Shown piece by piece: positions 1 to 7,235 of a stretch of 22,991 nucleotides of DNA; the stretch's first letter is position 1; every line of letters begins with the position of its first letter. A program made the translations under genes and the position numbers. The DNA is from Sporosarcina sp. Lineage in GTDB: Bacteria; Bacillota; Bacilli; Bacillales_A; Planococcaceae. Location: contig JARIDM010000206.1 of assembly GCA_029263945.1 (NCBI GenBank), positions 1 to 22,991 of the forward strand, given 5' to 3'. The notes beneath the pieces were generated by a model. That model was not told the origin of the DNA and did no database searches. It worked only from the letters and a program-made list of their open reading frames with translations.

Positions 1-1
1 T

Positions 2-565
2 CGTACAATTCAGCTGAAGAATGATATGGGGGAAATTTTCGCGTTTATTGCTGGAAAAGTCTTTGTATTCAGTGCACTTGGACTGTTGGTGTGGTTCTTT
101 GGTGAATCGTTTGAAACAGTATTACCAGAATACTTTCCGTTGTTCCGTAAAGTGATAGGCCCACTGATTATCATTACAGGCCTAGTATTGCTTGGGATTC
201 TCAAGTTAGGATTCCTACAAAGAATAACGATGCGCATTCCGATGCGTTTAAAAAATGGGAAGTTGGGATCCTTCATGTTAGGGGCGAGTTTTTCCTTAGC
301 TTTTTGTCCAACAATGTTTGTCCTATTTTTCCTATGGTTAATGCCATTAGTCATTACGACTTCTTATGGGTTTGTATTGCCGGCAATATTTGGCGTGGCG
401 ACATCACTTCCGCTACTTACCTTGTTTTTTCTCATCTGGTTCTTTGATGCGAAGAGGTTGATTATGAGAAGTAGCAGGAAAGTAGGCAAAATCGTGCAAC
501 AAGTTGCCGGTGTCTTGCTGATCATAATAGGAATTATAGATACAAATATGTTTTGGGGAATATGA
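2..565 (+). CDS. DsbD/CcdA-like (TauE/SafE-type) membrane protein, 5' end cut by window edge
   Basis: This is the C-terminal part of a polytopic membrane protein of the cytochrome-c-biogenesis (DsbD/CcdA) or sulfite-exporter-like superfamily, which moves reducing equivalents or solutes across the membrane. The reading frame is open to the first base of the window. The ATG at 26 lacks a convincing ribosome binding site, so I treat the gene as partial. About five hydrophobic segments are visible, counted from that ATG: residues 5-27, 45-62, 83-110, 114-140 and 155-172. The fourth-helix region carries LAFCPT, the Cys-Pro signature of the second half of these transporters; the first-half Cys motif must lie outside the window. 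The copper oxidase, Cys-rich and YdhK genes downstream suggest a role in metal or thiol handling. The fold class is fairly certain, the substrate unknown. Confidence 0.7.
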   Translation, partial: RTIQLKNDMGEIFAFIAGKVFVFSALGLLVWFFGESFETVLPEYFPLFRKVIGPLIIITGLVLLGILKLGFLQRITMRIPMRLKNGKLGSFMLGASFSLAFCPTMFVLFFLWLMPLVITTSYGFVLPAIFGVATSLPLLTLFFLIWFFDAKRLIMRSSRKVGKIVQQVAGVLLIIIGIIDTNMFWGI

Positions 566-619
566 TATCATGATCTATGATTGTTAAAGTAGCAATTATA
601 CCAAATGGTTTACATAGTT

Positions 620-737
620 CAATCAAAGTCATAATAGGATTTTATTGGGATACGACCACAACACATAGTCGAGTTGAAGCGTTCCCGAAGATATGTTATG
701 TCTTTGTCGCGGAATAGGGTCATTAAGAAATTGGTTC
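620..737 (-). repeat. Dispersed 118-bp hairpin element, copy C (full length)
   Basis: Read on the minus strand this stretch aligns end to end with the copies at 10626-10744 and 12641-12759. Shared blocks include GACTAT-TGTTGTGG, the apical AACGCTTCAA region and the right end CCTATTATGA. Its terminal inverted repeats have four mismatches, so it is the most decayed full copy. AGTT occurs immediately on both sides (616-619 and 738-741), as expected of a 4-bp target-site duplication. It lies between the stop codon of the upstream membrane-protein gene and the hairpin terminator at 763-797, so it would be transcribed as antisense of the element in that mRNA's 3' end. Confidence 0.8.
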
Positions 738-762
738 AGTTATTTAGGATAATAAAGCAGAC

Positions 763-797
763 AAAACGCCATGGAAAAATCCCTCATGGCGTTTTTT
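763..797 (+). terminator. Rho-independent terminator
   Basis: AAAACGCCATG (763-773) pairs with CATGGCGTTTT (785-795), and the right arm runs into six Ts. It lies about 200 bases after the stop of the membrane-protein gene, past repeat copy C. The A-rich left flank could let it work weakly in the other direction, towards the small minus-strand ORF. Confidence 0.8.
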
Positions 798-843
798 GTT
801 GGAAAATCGTATTCGATTATATTAAATATTCAGCAAGCGCGCA

Positions 844-963
844 TTAATGGCAATCCCGTGCATGCCTTAGGGTTACTGTAACCTCTTCGGGAGTTTTAAC
901 GATATACTCAGATTGATCAAAATCAAAGTGTACTGCTGTAATATTGCTTTTTTTCTTATCCAT
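844..963 (-). pseudogene. 39-codon ORF of unknown function, possible gene remnant
   Basis: A minus-strand ORF begins MDKKKSNITAVHFDF and ends TLRHARDCH. Composition is protein-like, but no Shine-Dalgarno sequence precedes the ATG. The frame continues upstream for only nine more codons before a stop. I do not recognise it. It may be the surviving end of a degraded gene, since it sits in a 540-base stretch without other genes next to a mobile-element copy. A real short protein is possible but less likely without a ribosome binding site. Confidence 0.3.
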
Positions 964-1106
964 GCAGAAAGTTAGACAAAGTGATGACGATTATTCAAGA
1001 TATTTAAAATTAACCTATCACGCCGTGTAAAATGCATAACTTCTCCATATTCACTTGTTATATTAAAAGAAGAGCATAAAGTAATCTGGAATCGAGGAGA
1101 ATAGCA

Positions 1107-2576
1107 ATGAGTAGAAGCGTAAAGATTATCGCTGTAGTAGTTAGTATTTTGGTTATAGCTGGTTGTAGTAATAACTTTCAATCTGCAAAAGAAGGGGAGC
1201 CCTTCAAAATGAATCATCGCATGATGAAAGGTCATATGAATCATGATGAGGTTGTCAGTTTAAACAACTCAACAGGAGAAAATGAATTAGGCATTCCTTC
1301 TATGCTTGAAAGTGATAAAGAGGAAGAAGTCGCATACACTGTCAGAGCACAAAAAGGAAAAACTGAAATTTTTGATGGGATTGAAACAAATACGTATGGT
1401 TACAATGGAACGTTTTTAGGACCAATGCTACGTTTAGATAAAGGTGACACAGTGAAAATCAGAGCGATCAATGAGCTCGAAGAGAATACAACATTTCATT
1501 GGCATGGATTAGAGGTAGCAGGAGATGCAGATGGTGGACCGCATGATGTGATTAAACCGGGAGAAGAAGAGATTATTGAATTCAAAGTAGCACAAGAAGC
1601 GGCAACACTTTGGTTCCATCCCCATCCAGAGGGGAAAACAAGTGAACAAGTATATAATGGTCTTGCAGGATTGGTATATATAGAAGACGACAATTCAAAA
1701 AGTCTTGATTTACCAAATGATTATGGAGAGAATGATATTCCATTAATTTTCCAGGATAAAAATTTCGATGCAGAGAAACAATTAAATTATAGCGCAGCAG
1801 TAAATGATGACGGAACAATAGGAGATACGTTATTAATCAATGGAACAGTCAATCCCAAGTTGACTGTAAACAAAGAGAAAGTACGTCTTCGGTTATTAAA
1901 TGGATCGAATGCGAGGAATTTCACATTTAAATTGAATACAGGAAATTCCTTTGTTCAAATCGCAACGGATGGTGGTTTTTTAAATGAACCCGTTACTTTA
2001 AAAGAAATTACACTGACGCCTTCTGAGAGGGCGGAAATTATAGTTGATTTTTCACAGCTTAATGCACAAAATGATTTGGCGTTAATCAATGAAGATGGGT
2101 CTGTCCTTTTACCATTTGAAGTTTCTGATCAACGTGGTGCGGTTGGCAAGATTCCAGGAGAGATGAATGATTTTTCATTGACAGAAGAAGAGCTGAGTTT
2201 ACCTGTAACAAAGAAAGTGGAACTTTTTGGGATGATGGCTATGGTACAGATAAATGGCAAAAAATTTGATCCAGATAGAATTGATTTCACACAACAGAAA
2301 GGGGTCACTGAAGTCTGGGAAATTTACAATAAACCAGACATGATGGGCGGAATGATTCATCCATTCCACATTCATGGCGCACAATTTAAAATCATATCGA
2401 GAGACGGGAATGCGCCACCGGAAAACGAAAAGGGATGGAAGGATAGTATTTCTGTAAAACCAGATGAGAGAGTAAAAATAGCTATAAAATTTAATCATGA
2501 GGGCGTGTTTATGTTCCATTGTCATATTCTTGAACATGAAGACAACGGCATGATGGGACAGGTGAAAGTGGAATAA
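1107..2576 (+). CDS. Multicopper oxidase lipoprotein (copper tolerance type)
   Basis: Secreted, lipid-anchored multicopper oxidase of the CueO/CopA/laccase family, expected to oxidise Cu(I) or phenolic and metal substrates outside the membrane using O2. The N-terminus has a signal peptide ending in lipobox IAGC with Cys20, followed by a Met/His-rich linker (MNHRMMKGHMNH, about 35-46) typical of copper-binding tails. All four copper motifs are present: HWHG 131-134, HPH 171-173, HPFHIHG 418-424 and HCHILEHEDNGMM 471-483. The last supplies Cys472, His477 and an axial Met for the type 1 site. The length of 489 residues fits a three-cupredoxin enzyme. Ribosome binding site GAGGAG sits 8 bases before the ATG. 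It has its own terminator at 2599 and heads the copper group. Family certainty is high; substrate is inferred. Confidence 0.95.
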   Translation: MSRSVKIIAVVVSILVIAGCSNNFQSAKEGEPFKMNHRMMKGHMNHDEVVSLNNSTGENELGIPSMLESDKEEEVAYTVRAQKGKTEIFDGIETNTYGYNGTFLGPMLRLDKGDTVKIRAINELEENTTFHWHGLEVAGDADGGPHDVIKPGEEEIIEFKVAQEAATLWFHPHPEGKTSEQVYNGLAGLVYIEDDNSKSLDLPNDYGENDIPLIFQDKNFDAEKQLNYSAAVNDDGTIGDTLLINGTVNPKLTVNKEKVRLRLLNGSNARNFTFKLNTGNSFVQIATDGGFLNEPVTLKEITLTPSERAEIIVDFSQLNAQNDLALINEDGSVLLPFEVSDQRGAVGKIPGEMNDFSLTEEELSLPVTKKVELFGMMAMVQINGKKFDPDRIDFTQQKGVTEVWEIYNKPDMMGGMIHPFHIHGAQFKIISRDGNAPPENEKGWKDSISVKPDERVKIAIKFNHEGVFMFHCHILEHEDNGMMGQVKVE

Positions 2577-2598
2577 AATGCAACTTAATGTTAGCAGG

Positions 2599-2636
2599 AA
2601 ACAGCCAGTGTGAATAAATACACACTGGCTGTTTTT
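2599..2636 (+). terminator. Rho-independent terminator after the multicopper oxidase
   Basis: AAACAGCCAGTGTG (2599-2612) pairs perfectly with CACACTGGCTGTTT (2621-2634) around an 8-base loop, followed by Ts. It starts 22 bases after the oxidase stop codon. Confidence 0.92.
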
Positions 2637-2761
2637 AAAATTTTATACAGAATCAAACTTATAGGAAATAAGGATTTTTTAAGGAGTTACTTCTATTTAG
2701 TTTTAAAACGCTAGTTAAGGGAAAAATATCATCGACTACAATAATAATTGGAGGCGATTTC

Positions 2762-3088
2762 ATGAATCCGAAATACGAAGAATGTTTAAAAGCATTGAAT
2801 GAATGTTTGGAGGCATGTAACAGTTGTTTTGATTCGTGCTTGCATGAGGAAAATCTGGCGATGATGGCTGATTGTATCCGCTTGGACCGTGAATGTGCAG
2901 ATATATGCGCGTTTGCAGCACAAGCAATTACCCGTAATAGCCCATTTACGACTCAGATTTTAGAACTATGTTCAGAAGTTTGTGACCGATGCGCGGAGGT
3001 GTGCGCTAAGCATGATCATGATCACTGCCAACGTTGTGCTGAAGCTTGCAGAAAATGTGCAGAGGCTTGCCGAAAAATGGTAGCTTAA
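2762..3088 (+). CDS. Cys-rich four-helix-bundle copper-binding protein (DUF326/Csp type)
   Basis: A 108-residue cytosolic protein with 17 cysteines, mostly spaced CxxxC or CxxC along amphipathic helices: 8, 15, 19, 22, 26, 38, 45, 49, 70, 74, 77, 81, 89, 92, 96, 99 and 103. An HDHDH patch lies at 84-88. This is the pattern of the copper storage proteins (Csp), whose four-helix bundle is lined with Cys thiolates that hold many Cu(I) ions. No signal peptide is seen, so it is of the cytosolic Csp3-like type. GGAGG stands 8 bases before the ATG. It follows the terminated oxidase gene and precedes the YdhK lipoprotein, consistent with a copper-detoxification group. Assignment is confident; copper specificity is inferred from family and context. 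Confidence 0.92.
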   Translation: MNPKYEECLKALNECLEACNSCFDSCLHEENLAMMADCIRLDRECADICAFAAQAITRNSPFTTQILELCSEVCDRCAEVCAKHDHDHCQRCAEACRKCAEACRKMVA

Positions 3089-3118
3089 ACGATATGCAGA
3101 AAATGCAATCAGAAATGG

Positions 3119-3160
3119 AGCTGTTTCGAGAAGTGAAAAAATTCTAGGAACAGCTTCTTT
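3119..3160 (+). terminator. Probable weak terminator
   Basis: AGCTGTT (3119-3125) pairs with AACAGCT (3149-3155) around a long loop, followed by the T-rich TCTTTCT. The stem is short and the loop large, so efficiency is doubtful; it could permit read-through into the YdhK-type gene. Confidence 0.5.
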
Positions 3161-3198
3161 CTAGTTTTGAATTACCTAGAATAAGGAGTGTTAATTGA

Positions 3199-3762
3199 AT
3201 GAAAAAACAATATTTTTTGTTCGGTCTTGCTGTAATGATTGGTTTAAGTGGTTGTGGAAATAGTCCGGCTAACGAAAATAGTCCAGCTATTAGTAATGAA
3301 GCTAAACAGGAAGACATGCAAATGGAGATGAATCATTCCGACGCCGGTGAAATCCCCGAGAACTTGAAAATGGCAGAAAATCCAACTTATCAGGTCGGAA
3401 GCAAGGCAATCATTAAAACAGACCATATGGAAGGCATGGATGGAGCTATAGCGACAATTGTGGGTGCTTATGACACTACGGCTTATGCGATCACGTATTC
3501 TCCAGTAACGGGTGGAGAAAGAGTGGAAAATCATAAATGGGTTATCCAAGAAGAACTCAAGGATGCTGATGATAAAGTATTTGCAGCAGGAGCTAAAGTC
3601 ACGATAGAAGCAGATCATATAATGGGGATGAAAGGTGCAAGTGCTGAAATTGATTCGAACGAACAAACTACGGTATATATGATCGACTACATGCCGACTA
3701 CGGGCGGGGAAGAAGTTAAAAATCATAAATGGGTAACTGAAAGCGAACTTACTGCAAGATAA
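3199..3762 (+). CDS. YdhK-type lipoprotein with two DUF1541 repeats
   Basis: Secreted lipoprotein of 187 residues. Signal peptide ends in lipobox GLSGC with Cys19. A Met/His-rich linker (DMQMEMNHSD, about 39-48) leads into two tandem DUF1541 repeats, about residues 66-118 and 130-183. Each has a DHM/DHI-x-GM-x-GA block and ends with TGGE-(R/E)-V-(E/K)-NHKWV. The repeats are clearly homologous to each other. The B. subtilis relative is YdhK, of unknown biochemical function; such proteins are often found near copper genes, and the Met/His linker fits metal binding. AAGGAGTG stands 9 bases before the ATG. The following hairpin at 3781 closes the group. Confidence 0.9.
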   Translation: MKKQYFLFGLAVMIGLSGCGNSPANENSPAISNEAKQEDMQMEMNHSDAGEIPENLKMAENPTYQVGSKAIIKTDHMEGMDGAIATIVGAYDTTAYAITYSPVTGGERVENHKWVIQEELKDADDKVFAAGAKVTIEADHIMGMKGASAEIDSNEQTTVYMIDYMPTTGGEEVKNHKWVTESELTAR

Positions 3763-3780
3763 AGAATAAATAAAAGAAGG

Positions 3781-3825
3781 GTCCATCAAGTCGGAAATCT
3801 ACTGACTTATTGGACAGCCTCTTTT
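3781..3825 (+). terminator. Rho-independent terminator after the YdhK-type gene
   Basis: Two stacked arms, GTCCA/TGGAC (3781-3785 with 3811-3815) and AAGTC/GACTT (3788-3792 with 3804-3808), then a T-rich tail. It begins 18 bases after the stop codon. Confidence 0.75.
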
Positions 3826-3844
3826 CAAAACCTATTACATTAAA

Positions 3845-3875
3845 TCGCTTATTAAGGTCATTATGAAATTGACTC
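3845..3875 (-). repeat. Left-end fragment of the dispersed hairpin element (copy D)
   Basis: On the minus strand the first 20 bases, GAGTCAATTTCATAATGACC, are identical to the left end of copy B, and the match continues for a few bases before similarity stops. The right half of the element is absent. Copies D and E share the variant CCTTAATA after the terminal repeat, where the full copies read CCTTAT or CCCTAT. Confidence 0.75.
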
Positions 3876-3904
3876 ATATTAATTAAGCATAAAACCATAT
3901 TAAC

Positions 3905-3956
3905 CTGCACCCCTAAATGTCAGCTACAGCAAACAATTGGGGGGGCAGATTTTTTT
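3905..3956 (+). terminator. Hairpin plus T-run
   Basis: CTGCACCCC (3905-3913) can pair with the G7 tract and GCAG (3939-3948), followed by ATTTTTTTG. It lies about 140 bases after the YdhK-type gene, behind an earlier terminator, so its parent transcript is unclear. It may be a leftover from a lost gene or insertion sequence end. The minus-strand side has no T-run, so it does not look like the terminator of the HxlR gene. Confidence 0.5.
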
Positions 3957-3986
3957 GTGACAAAAACCGTTGATAACCCGCTTTAC

Positions 3987-4361
3987 TTAACACATACTAT
4001 CGTTAGGTACTTTGTGAGCTCGGTTAGTGTTGGGCTTTTTTATTTTGCGATGTGTATGTGCCGTTCCCCAGTCATGCATAGCAACTAAAATAGGCTCCAA
4101 ACTCTTTCCATATTCAGTAATAGAATACTCTACTTTTGGTGGCACTTGTGGGTATAATTTACGTGTAATGATATCCTCTTCTTCTAATTCGCGTAGCTGG
4201 TTTGTTAACATTTTCTGTGTGATTCCCGGCACTCGTCGTTTAAGCTCACCGAATCTATGCGTACCTTCCTGCAATAAAATCAATAAAATCATTGGTTTCC
4301 ATTTCCCGACTATTATGCCTAGCGCATCTTCCACACGGCATAATTCTGGTTTCATTTCCAT
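3987..4361 (-). CDS. HxlR-family (YodB/CatR-like) transcriptional regulator
   Basis: Winged-helix regulator of 124 residues. The core from about 10 to 95 has the family pattern: GKWKPMILLILL, FGELKRRVPGITQKMLTNQLRELE and VEYSITEYGKSLEPIL. A single N-terminal Cys (Cys8) sits where the thiol-sensing Cys6 of B. subtilis YodB lies, and the very last residue is Cys124. YodB uses Cys6 with C-terminal cysteines to sense quinones and diamide, so redox sensing is plausible here. ATG 4361 is chosen over the TTG at 4364 because GGGGAG is 9 bases upstream. It is divergent from the luciferase-like operon, with a dyad between them, so it probably represses that operon and itself. Confidence 0.93.
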   Translation of the reverse strand: MEMKPELCRVEDALGIIVGKWKPMILLILLQEGTHRFGELKRRVPGITQKMLTNQLRELEEEDIITRKLYPQVPPKVEYSITEYGKSLEPILVAMHDWGTAHTHRKIKKPNTNRAHKVPNDSMC

Positions 4362-4377
4362 CAAATTTCACTCCCCA

Positions 4378-4398
4378 ATAGTATCCTTTGTATACTAT
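4378..4398. promoter_or_regulatory. Candidate HxlR operator
   Basis: Perfect inverted repeat ATAGTAT (4378-4384) and ATACTAT (4392-4398) with a 7-base spacer, in the 115-base divergent region between the regulator and the first luciferase-like gene. It lies just upstream of the regulator's Shine-Dalgarno sequence and includes TATACT/TATAGT promoter-like hexamers. TAGTAT-type half sites resemble the TACT/AGTA half sites described for YodB-like proteins. Binding is inferred from position and symmetry. Confidence 0.6.
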
Positions 4399-4476
4399 AC
4401 TACTTTAAGGTGCGTACTTACATTCGGAACGCTTACAGCTTACACTAGCATTATACATCAGAACGTGAAAGGGGCA

Positions 4477-5538
4477 ATGAACATCGTGGGGCTTCAAATA
4501 GCTGAATCTAACTCTATGGAATTTGGACTCTATACATTAGGTGATCATTTAGAACATGACCTAACAGGGCACAAAATTAGTGAGCAGCAGCGAATGATGG
4601 AAATACTAGACTTGGCAAAGTTGACAGAGGATGCTGGTATGGATGTTTTTGGCGTTGGCGAAAGTCATCAGGAGCATTTTGTCGCTACTTCTACACCCGT
4701 TATTCTTGGAGCTATCGCTAGTGTGACCCAAAAAATAAAATTAATAAGTGCATCCACTGTCTTGAGCACCTCTGATCCAGTACGAGTGTATGAAGATTTC
4801 TCCACGGTCGATTTACTTTCTGGAGGTAGAGCAGAAATTGTTTCGGGTCGTGGTTCACGATATGGGTCATATGAATTGTTTGGATATGACTTGAAAGATT
4901 ACGATGAATTGTTTGAAGAGAAATTCGACTTATTAACGCGTTTGAACAAAGAACAAAGCGTTACCTGGAGTGGCCGATTTCGCGCTCCCCTCCAAAATAC
5001 AGAACTTTTCCCGAAGCCAATGAATGGACATATTCCTATATGGCGTGCTGTAGGAGAGCATTATTCAAGTGCCATTCAGGCTGGAAGAATGGGTGTACCT
5101 ATGCATATGGCAGCACTTTACGGCGCATCAAGTGTATATGCGCGAAGGGTAGATGCCTATCGTCAGGTGGCAACAGAATCTGGCCATGATGCCGAAAAAC
5201 TTCCGGTTGCCGTGGCAACTATGGTATATATCGATAAAAATTCGCAAACGTCAATGCGAGACTATTTCCCATATATAAATAACAATTTCACCAAAACCAG
5301 AGGTACGCCATTTCCAAAGGACCATTACGCGGAAGGCGCAAGTATTAAAAACGCCATGATGGTTGGAAGTCCACAGCAAATCATCGAGAAAATTCTATAT
5401 CAGCATGAGTTATTCGGTCATAATCGATTTATTGCCCAGATTGATTCTTCAGGGGTACCCTTTAGAAAAGTTCAAGAAATGATAGAAATGTTTGCGACAA
5501 TCGTAGTGCCAACAGTAAAGAAAGCAATTAAGAAATAG
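4477..5538 (+). CDS. Luciferase-like flavin monooxygenase paralogue 1, degenerate phosphate-site motifs
   Basis: A 353-residue luciferase-like (SsuD/LuxA superfamily) TIM-barrel protein. Family blocks are visible: EFGLYTLGDH near the N-terminus, GVGESHQEHF, STSDPVRVYEDFSTVDLLSGGRAEI, and GSPQQIIEKILYQHELFGHNRF at the C-terminus. ATG 4477 is chosen because it aligns with the N-terminus of the next gene and is preceded by AAAGGGG, though the spacing is short; GTG 4486 is an alternative. Compared with the paralogue downstream, two glycine-rich segments differ: VGEHYSS (192-198) instead of VGGPPAS, and LYGASS (214-219) instead of LGGPAT. In this superfamily such segments contact the FMN phosphate, so flavin binding may be weakened. 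First gene of a four-gene operon. Confidence 0.92.
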   Translation: MNIVGLQIAESNSMEFGLYTLGDHLEHDLTGHKISEQQRMMEILDLAKLTEDAGMDVFGVGESHQEHFVATSTPVILGAIASVTQKIKLISASTVLSTSDPVRVYEDFSTVDLLSGGRAEIVSGRGSRYGSYELFGYDLKDYDELFEEKFDLLTRLNKEQSVTWSGRFRAPLQNTELFPKPMNGHIPIWRAVGEHYSSAIQAGRMGVPMHMAALYGASSVYARRVDAYRQVATESGHDAEKLPVAVATMVYIDKNSQTSMRDYFPYINNNFTKTRGTPFPKDHYAEGASIKNAMMVGSPQQIIEKILYQHELFGHNRFIAQIDSSGVPFRKVQEMIEMFATIVVPTVKKAIKK

Positions 5539-5573
5539 CTAAATCATACTTAATAACAGAAGGGATGATAACA

Positions 5574-6632
5574 ATGGAAAAGTATCGTATTGATCAAAGT
5601 AAAGGACTCGAGTTTGGCGTTTATACACTCGGAGACCATATACCAAATCCGCATACTGGAGAACGTATTTCAGCAGCACAACGTATTCATGAAATCATTG
5701 ATTTAGCGAAGCTAGCAGAACAAGCGGGCATTGACTTTTTTAGTGTTGGCGAGAGTCATCAGGAATATTTTGCATCGCAGGCACATTCGGTTGTGTTAGC
5801 AGCAATTGCTCAAGCGACTAGTAAAATTAAAATTGCAAGTTCTTCCTCTATTATTAGCACCTCTGATCCAGTTCGCGTGTACGAAGATTTCGCCACAATT
5901 GATTTGATTTCGAAAGGGCGTGCGGAGATTATTGCGGGGCGTGCTTCACGGGTAGGTCTATTCGAGTTATTAGGCTACAATCTTCGCGATTATGAAGAGT
6001 TGTTCGAAGAGAAACTTGAACTGCTATTGAAGATAAATGAAGAGGAAATTGTTAATTGGAGTGGGCAATTCAGAGCGCCATTAAAAGATGCTCATGTTAT
6101 TCCACGTCCACAAAATGGATCGATGCCAATTTGGCGTGCAGTTGGTGGACCTCCTGCAAGTGCAGTCAAGGCTGGACGCGCAGGAGTTCCGATGTTCTTA
6201 GCTACTTTAGGCGGTCCAGCCACAAGCTTTAAGACCTCTATTAACGCTTATCGGGAGACTGCTGACCGAAGCGGTTTTGATTCAACAACTCTTCCAATCG
6301 CAACAGCGGGATTTTTCTATGCTGCGGAAACGACACAGCAAGCACAAAGTGAGGTCTATCCCTATATTAACCAAGGAATGCAGCTTATTAACGGCCGGGG
6401 TTACCCTAAGCAGCATTTTGCACAGGGCGCGGATAAGCGGGATGTAATGAATATTGGTAGTCCACAGCAAATAATTGAGAAAATTCTCTATCAGCATGAA
6501 CTATTTGGTCATCAGCGTTATATCGGACAAATGGATTTTGGTGGTGTGCCATTTGATAAATTGATGAAGAACATCGACTTGATCGGCACGGAAATTTTAC
6601 CAGCAATTAAAAAATATACAGCAAAAAAATAG
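5574..6632 (+). CDS. Luciferase-like FMN-dependent monooxygenase paralogue 2
   Basis: A 352-residue luciferase-like monooxygenase, expected to use reduced FMN and O2 on an unknown organic substrate. It is collinear over its length with the preceding protein, and very similar in GVGESHQE-type, STSDPVRVYEDF and GSPQQIIEKILYQHELFGH blocks. It keeps the usual glycine-rich segments: VGGPPAS (190-196) and LGGPAT (212-217). ATG 5574 is preferred to ATG 5565, since AAGGG abuts the latter with no spacer but stands 9 bases before the former. The stop codon overlaps the ribosome binding site of the FMN reductase gene, so translation is likely coupled to the enzyme that supplies FMNH2. Substrate unknown. 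Confidence 0.95.
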   Translation: MEKYRIDQSKGLEFGVYTLGDHIPNPHTGERISAAQRIHEIIDLAKLAEQAGIDFFSVGESHQEYFASQAHSVVLAAIAQATSKIKIASSSSIISTSDPVRVYEDFATIDLISKGRAEIIAGRASRVGLFELLGYNLRDYEELFEEKLELLLKINEEEIVNWSGQFRAPLKDAHVIPRPQNGSMPIWRAVGGPPASAVKAGRAGVPMFLATLGGPATSFKTSINAYRETADRSGFDSTTLPIATAGFFYAAETTQQAQSEVYPYINQGMQLINGRGYPKQHFAQGADKRDVMNIGSPQQIIEKILYQHELFGHQRYIGQMDFGGVPFDKLMKNIDLIGTEILPAIKKYTAKK

Positions 6633-6644
6633 GAGGTGCCTAAC

Positions 6645-7211
6645 ATGAAAATTGTTGGAATATCGGGTTCAATAGTGGGTTCCAAGACACGGACTGCCAT
6701 GAACTACACTGTAGAATCAATTACTGGAAAGTATCCAGACGCAGAAGTTACATTACTAGACCTGGCTGACTATGATGTTCAATTTAGTGACGGTCGAAAT
6801 TATTTGGAATATAAAGGTGATACAGGATTTGTTACAAAAACAATAATGGAGGCAGATGCCATCATCATTGGAACACCTATTTTCCAGGCGTCCATTCCAG
6901 CGACATTAAAAAACATTTTTGATTTACTACCGGTCAATGCTTTTCGTGATAAAGTCGTGAGTATGCTCTTAACAGCCGGTTCACCAAAGCACTACTTAAT
7001 TGCTGAACAGCAGTTAAAGCCGATTTTAGCTTATATGAAAGCACAAATCGTTCAAACGTATGTCTTTATTGAAGAGAAAGACTTCCTTCGCAAAGAAATT
7101 GTAGAGGATGATGTACTCTTCCGAATTGATCGTTTAGTTGAGGATACTGTTGTGTTAACAGAAACGTATGCAAAAATTCGAGAAGAAAAAGAAGCTAAAT
7201 ATGATTTTTAA
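6645..7211 (+). CDS. NAD(P)H-dependent FMN reductase (SsuE/MsuE-like)
   Basis: A 188-residue flavodoxin-fold reductase. The N-terminal GISGSIVGSKTRTAMNY loop is the FMN phosphate-binding turn. The middle EADAIIIGTPIFQASIPATLKNIFDLLP segment matches the family GTP-(I/V)-(Y/F)-x-xS-xxG/A-xLKN-xxD signature. ATG 6645 is chosen because AGGAGG sits 8 bases upstream; an in-frame GTG at 6636 lies inside that site. It starts 12 bases after the second luciferase-like gene, the arrangement of two-component flavin monooxygenases, where this enzyme makes the reduced FMN consumed by the partner. Confidence 0.93.
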   Translation: MKIVGISGSIVGSKTRTAMNYTVESITGKYPDAEVTLLDLADYDVQFSDGRNYLEYKGDTGFVTKTIMEADAIIIGTPIFQASIPATLKNIFDLLPVNAFRDKVVSMLLTAGSPKHYLIAEQQLKPILAYMKAQIVQTYVFIEEKDFLRKEIVEDDVLFRIDRLVEDTVVLTETYAKIREEKEAKYDF

Positions 7212-7235
7212 AATAAAGAAGAAAAAGGTGAAAGA

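Noticed and set aside
4027..4476. Upstream extension of the first luciferase-like reading frame over the HxlR gene
   Set aside because: It is an open frame opposite the regulator gene with no family similarity; the start near 4477 aligns with the paralogue.
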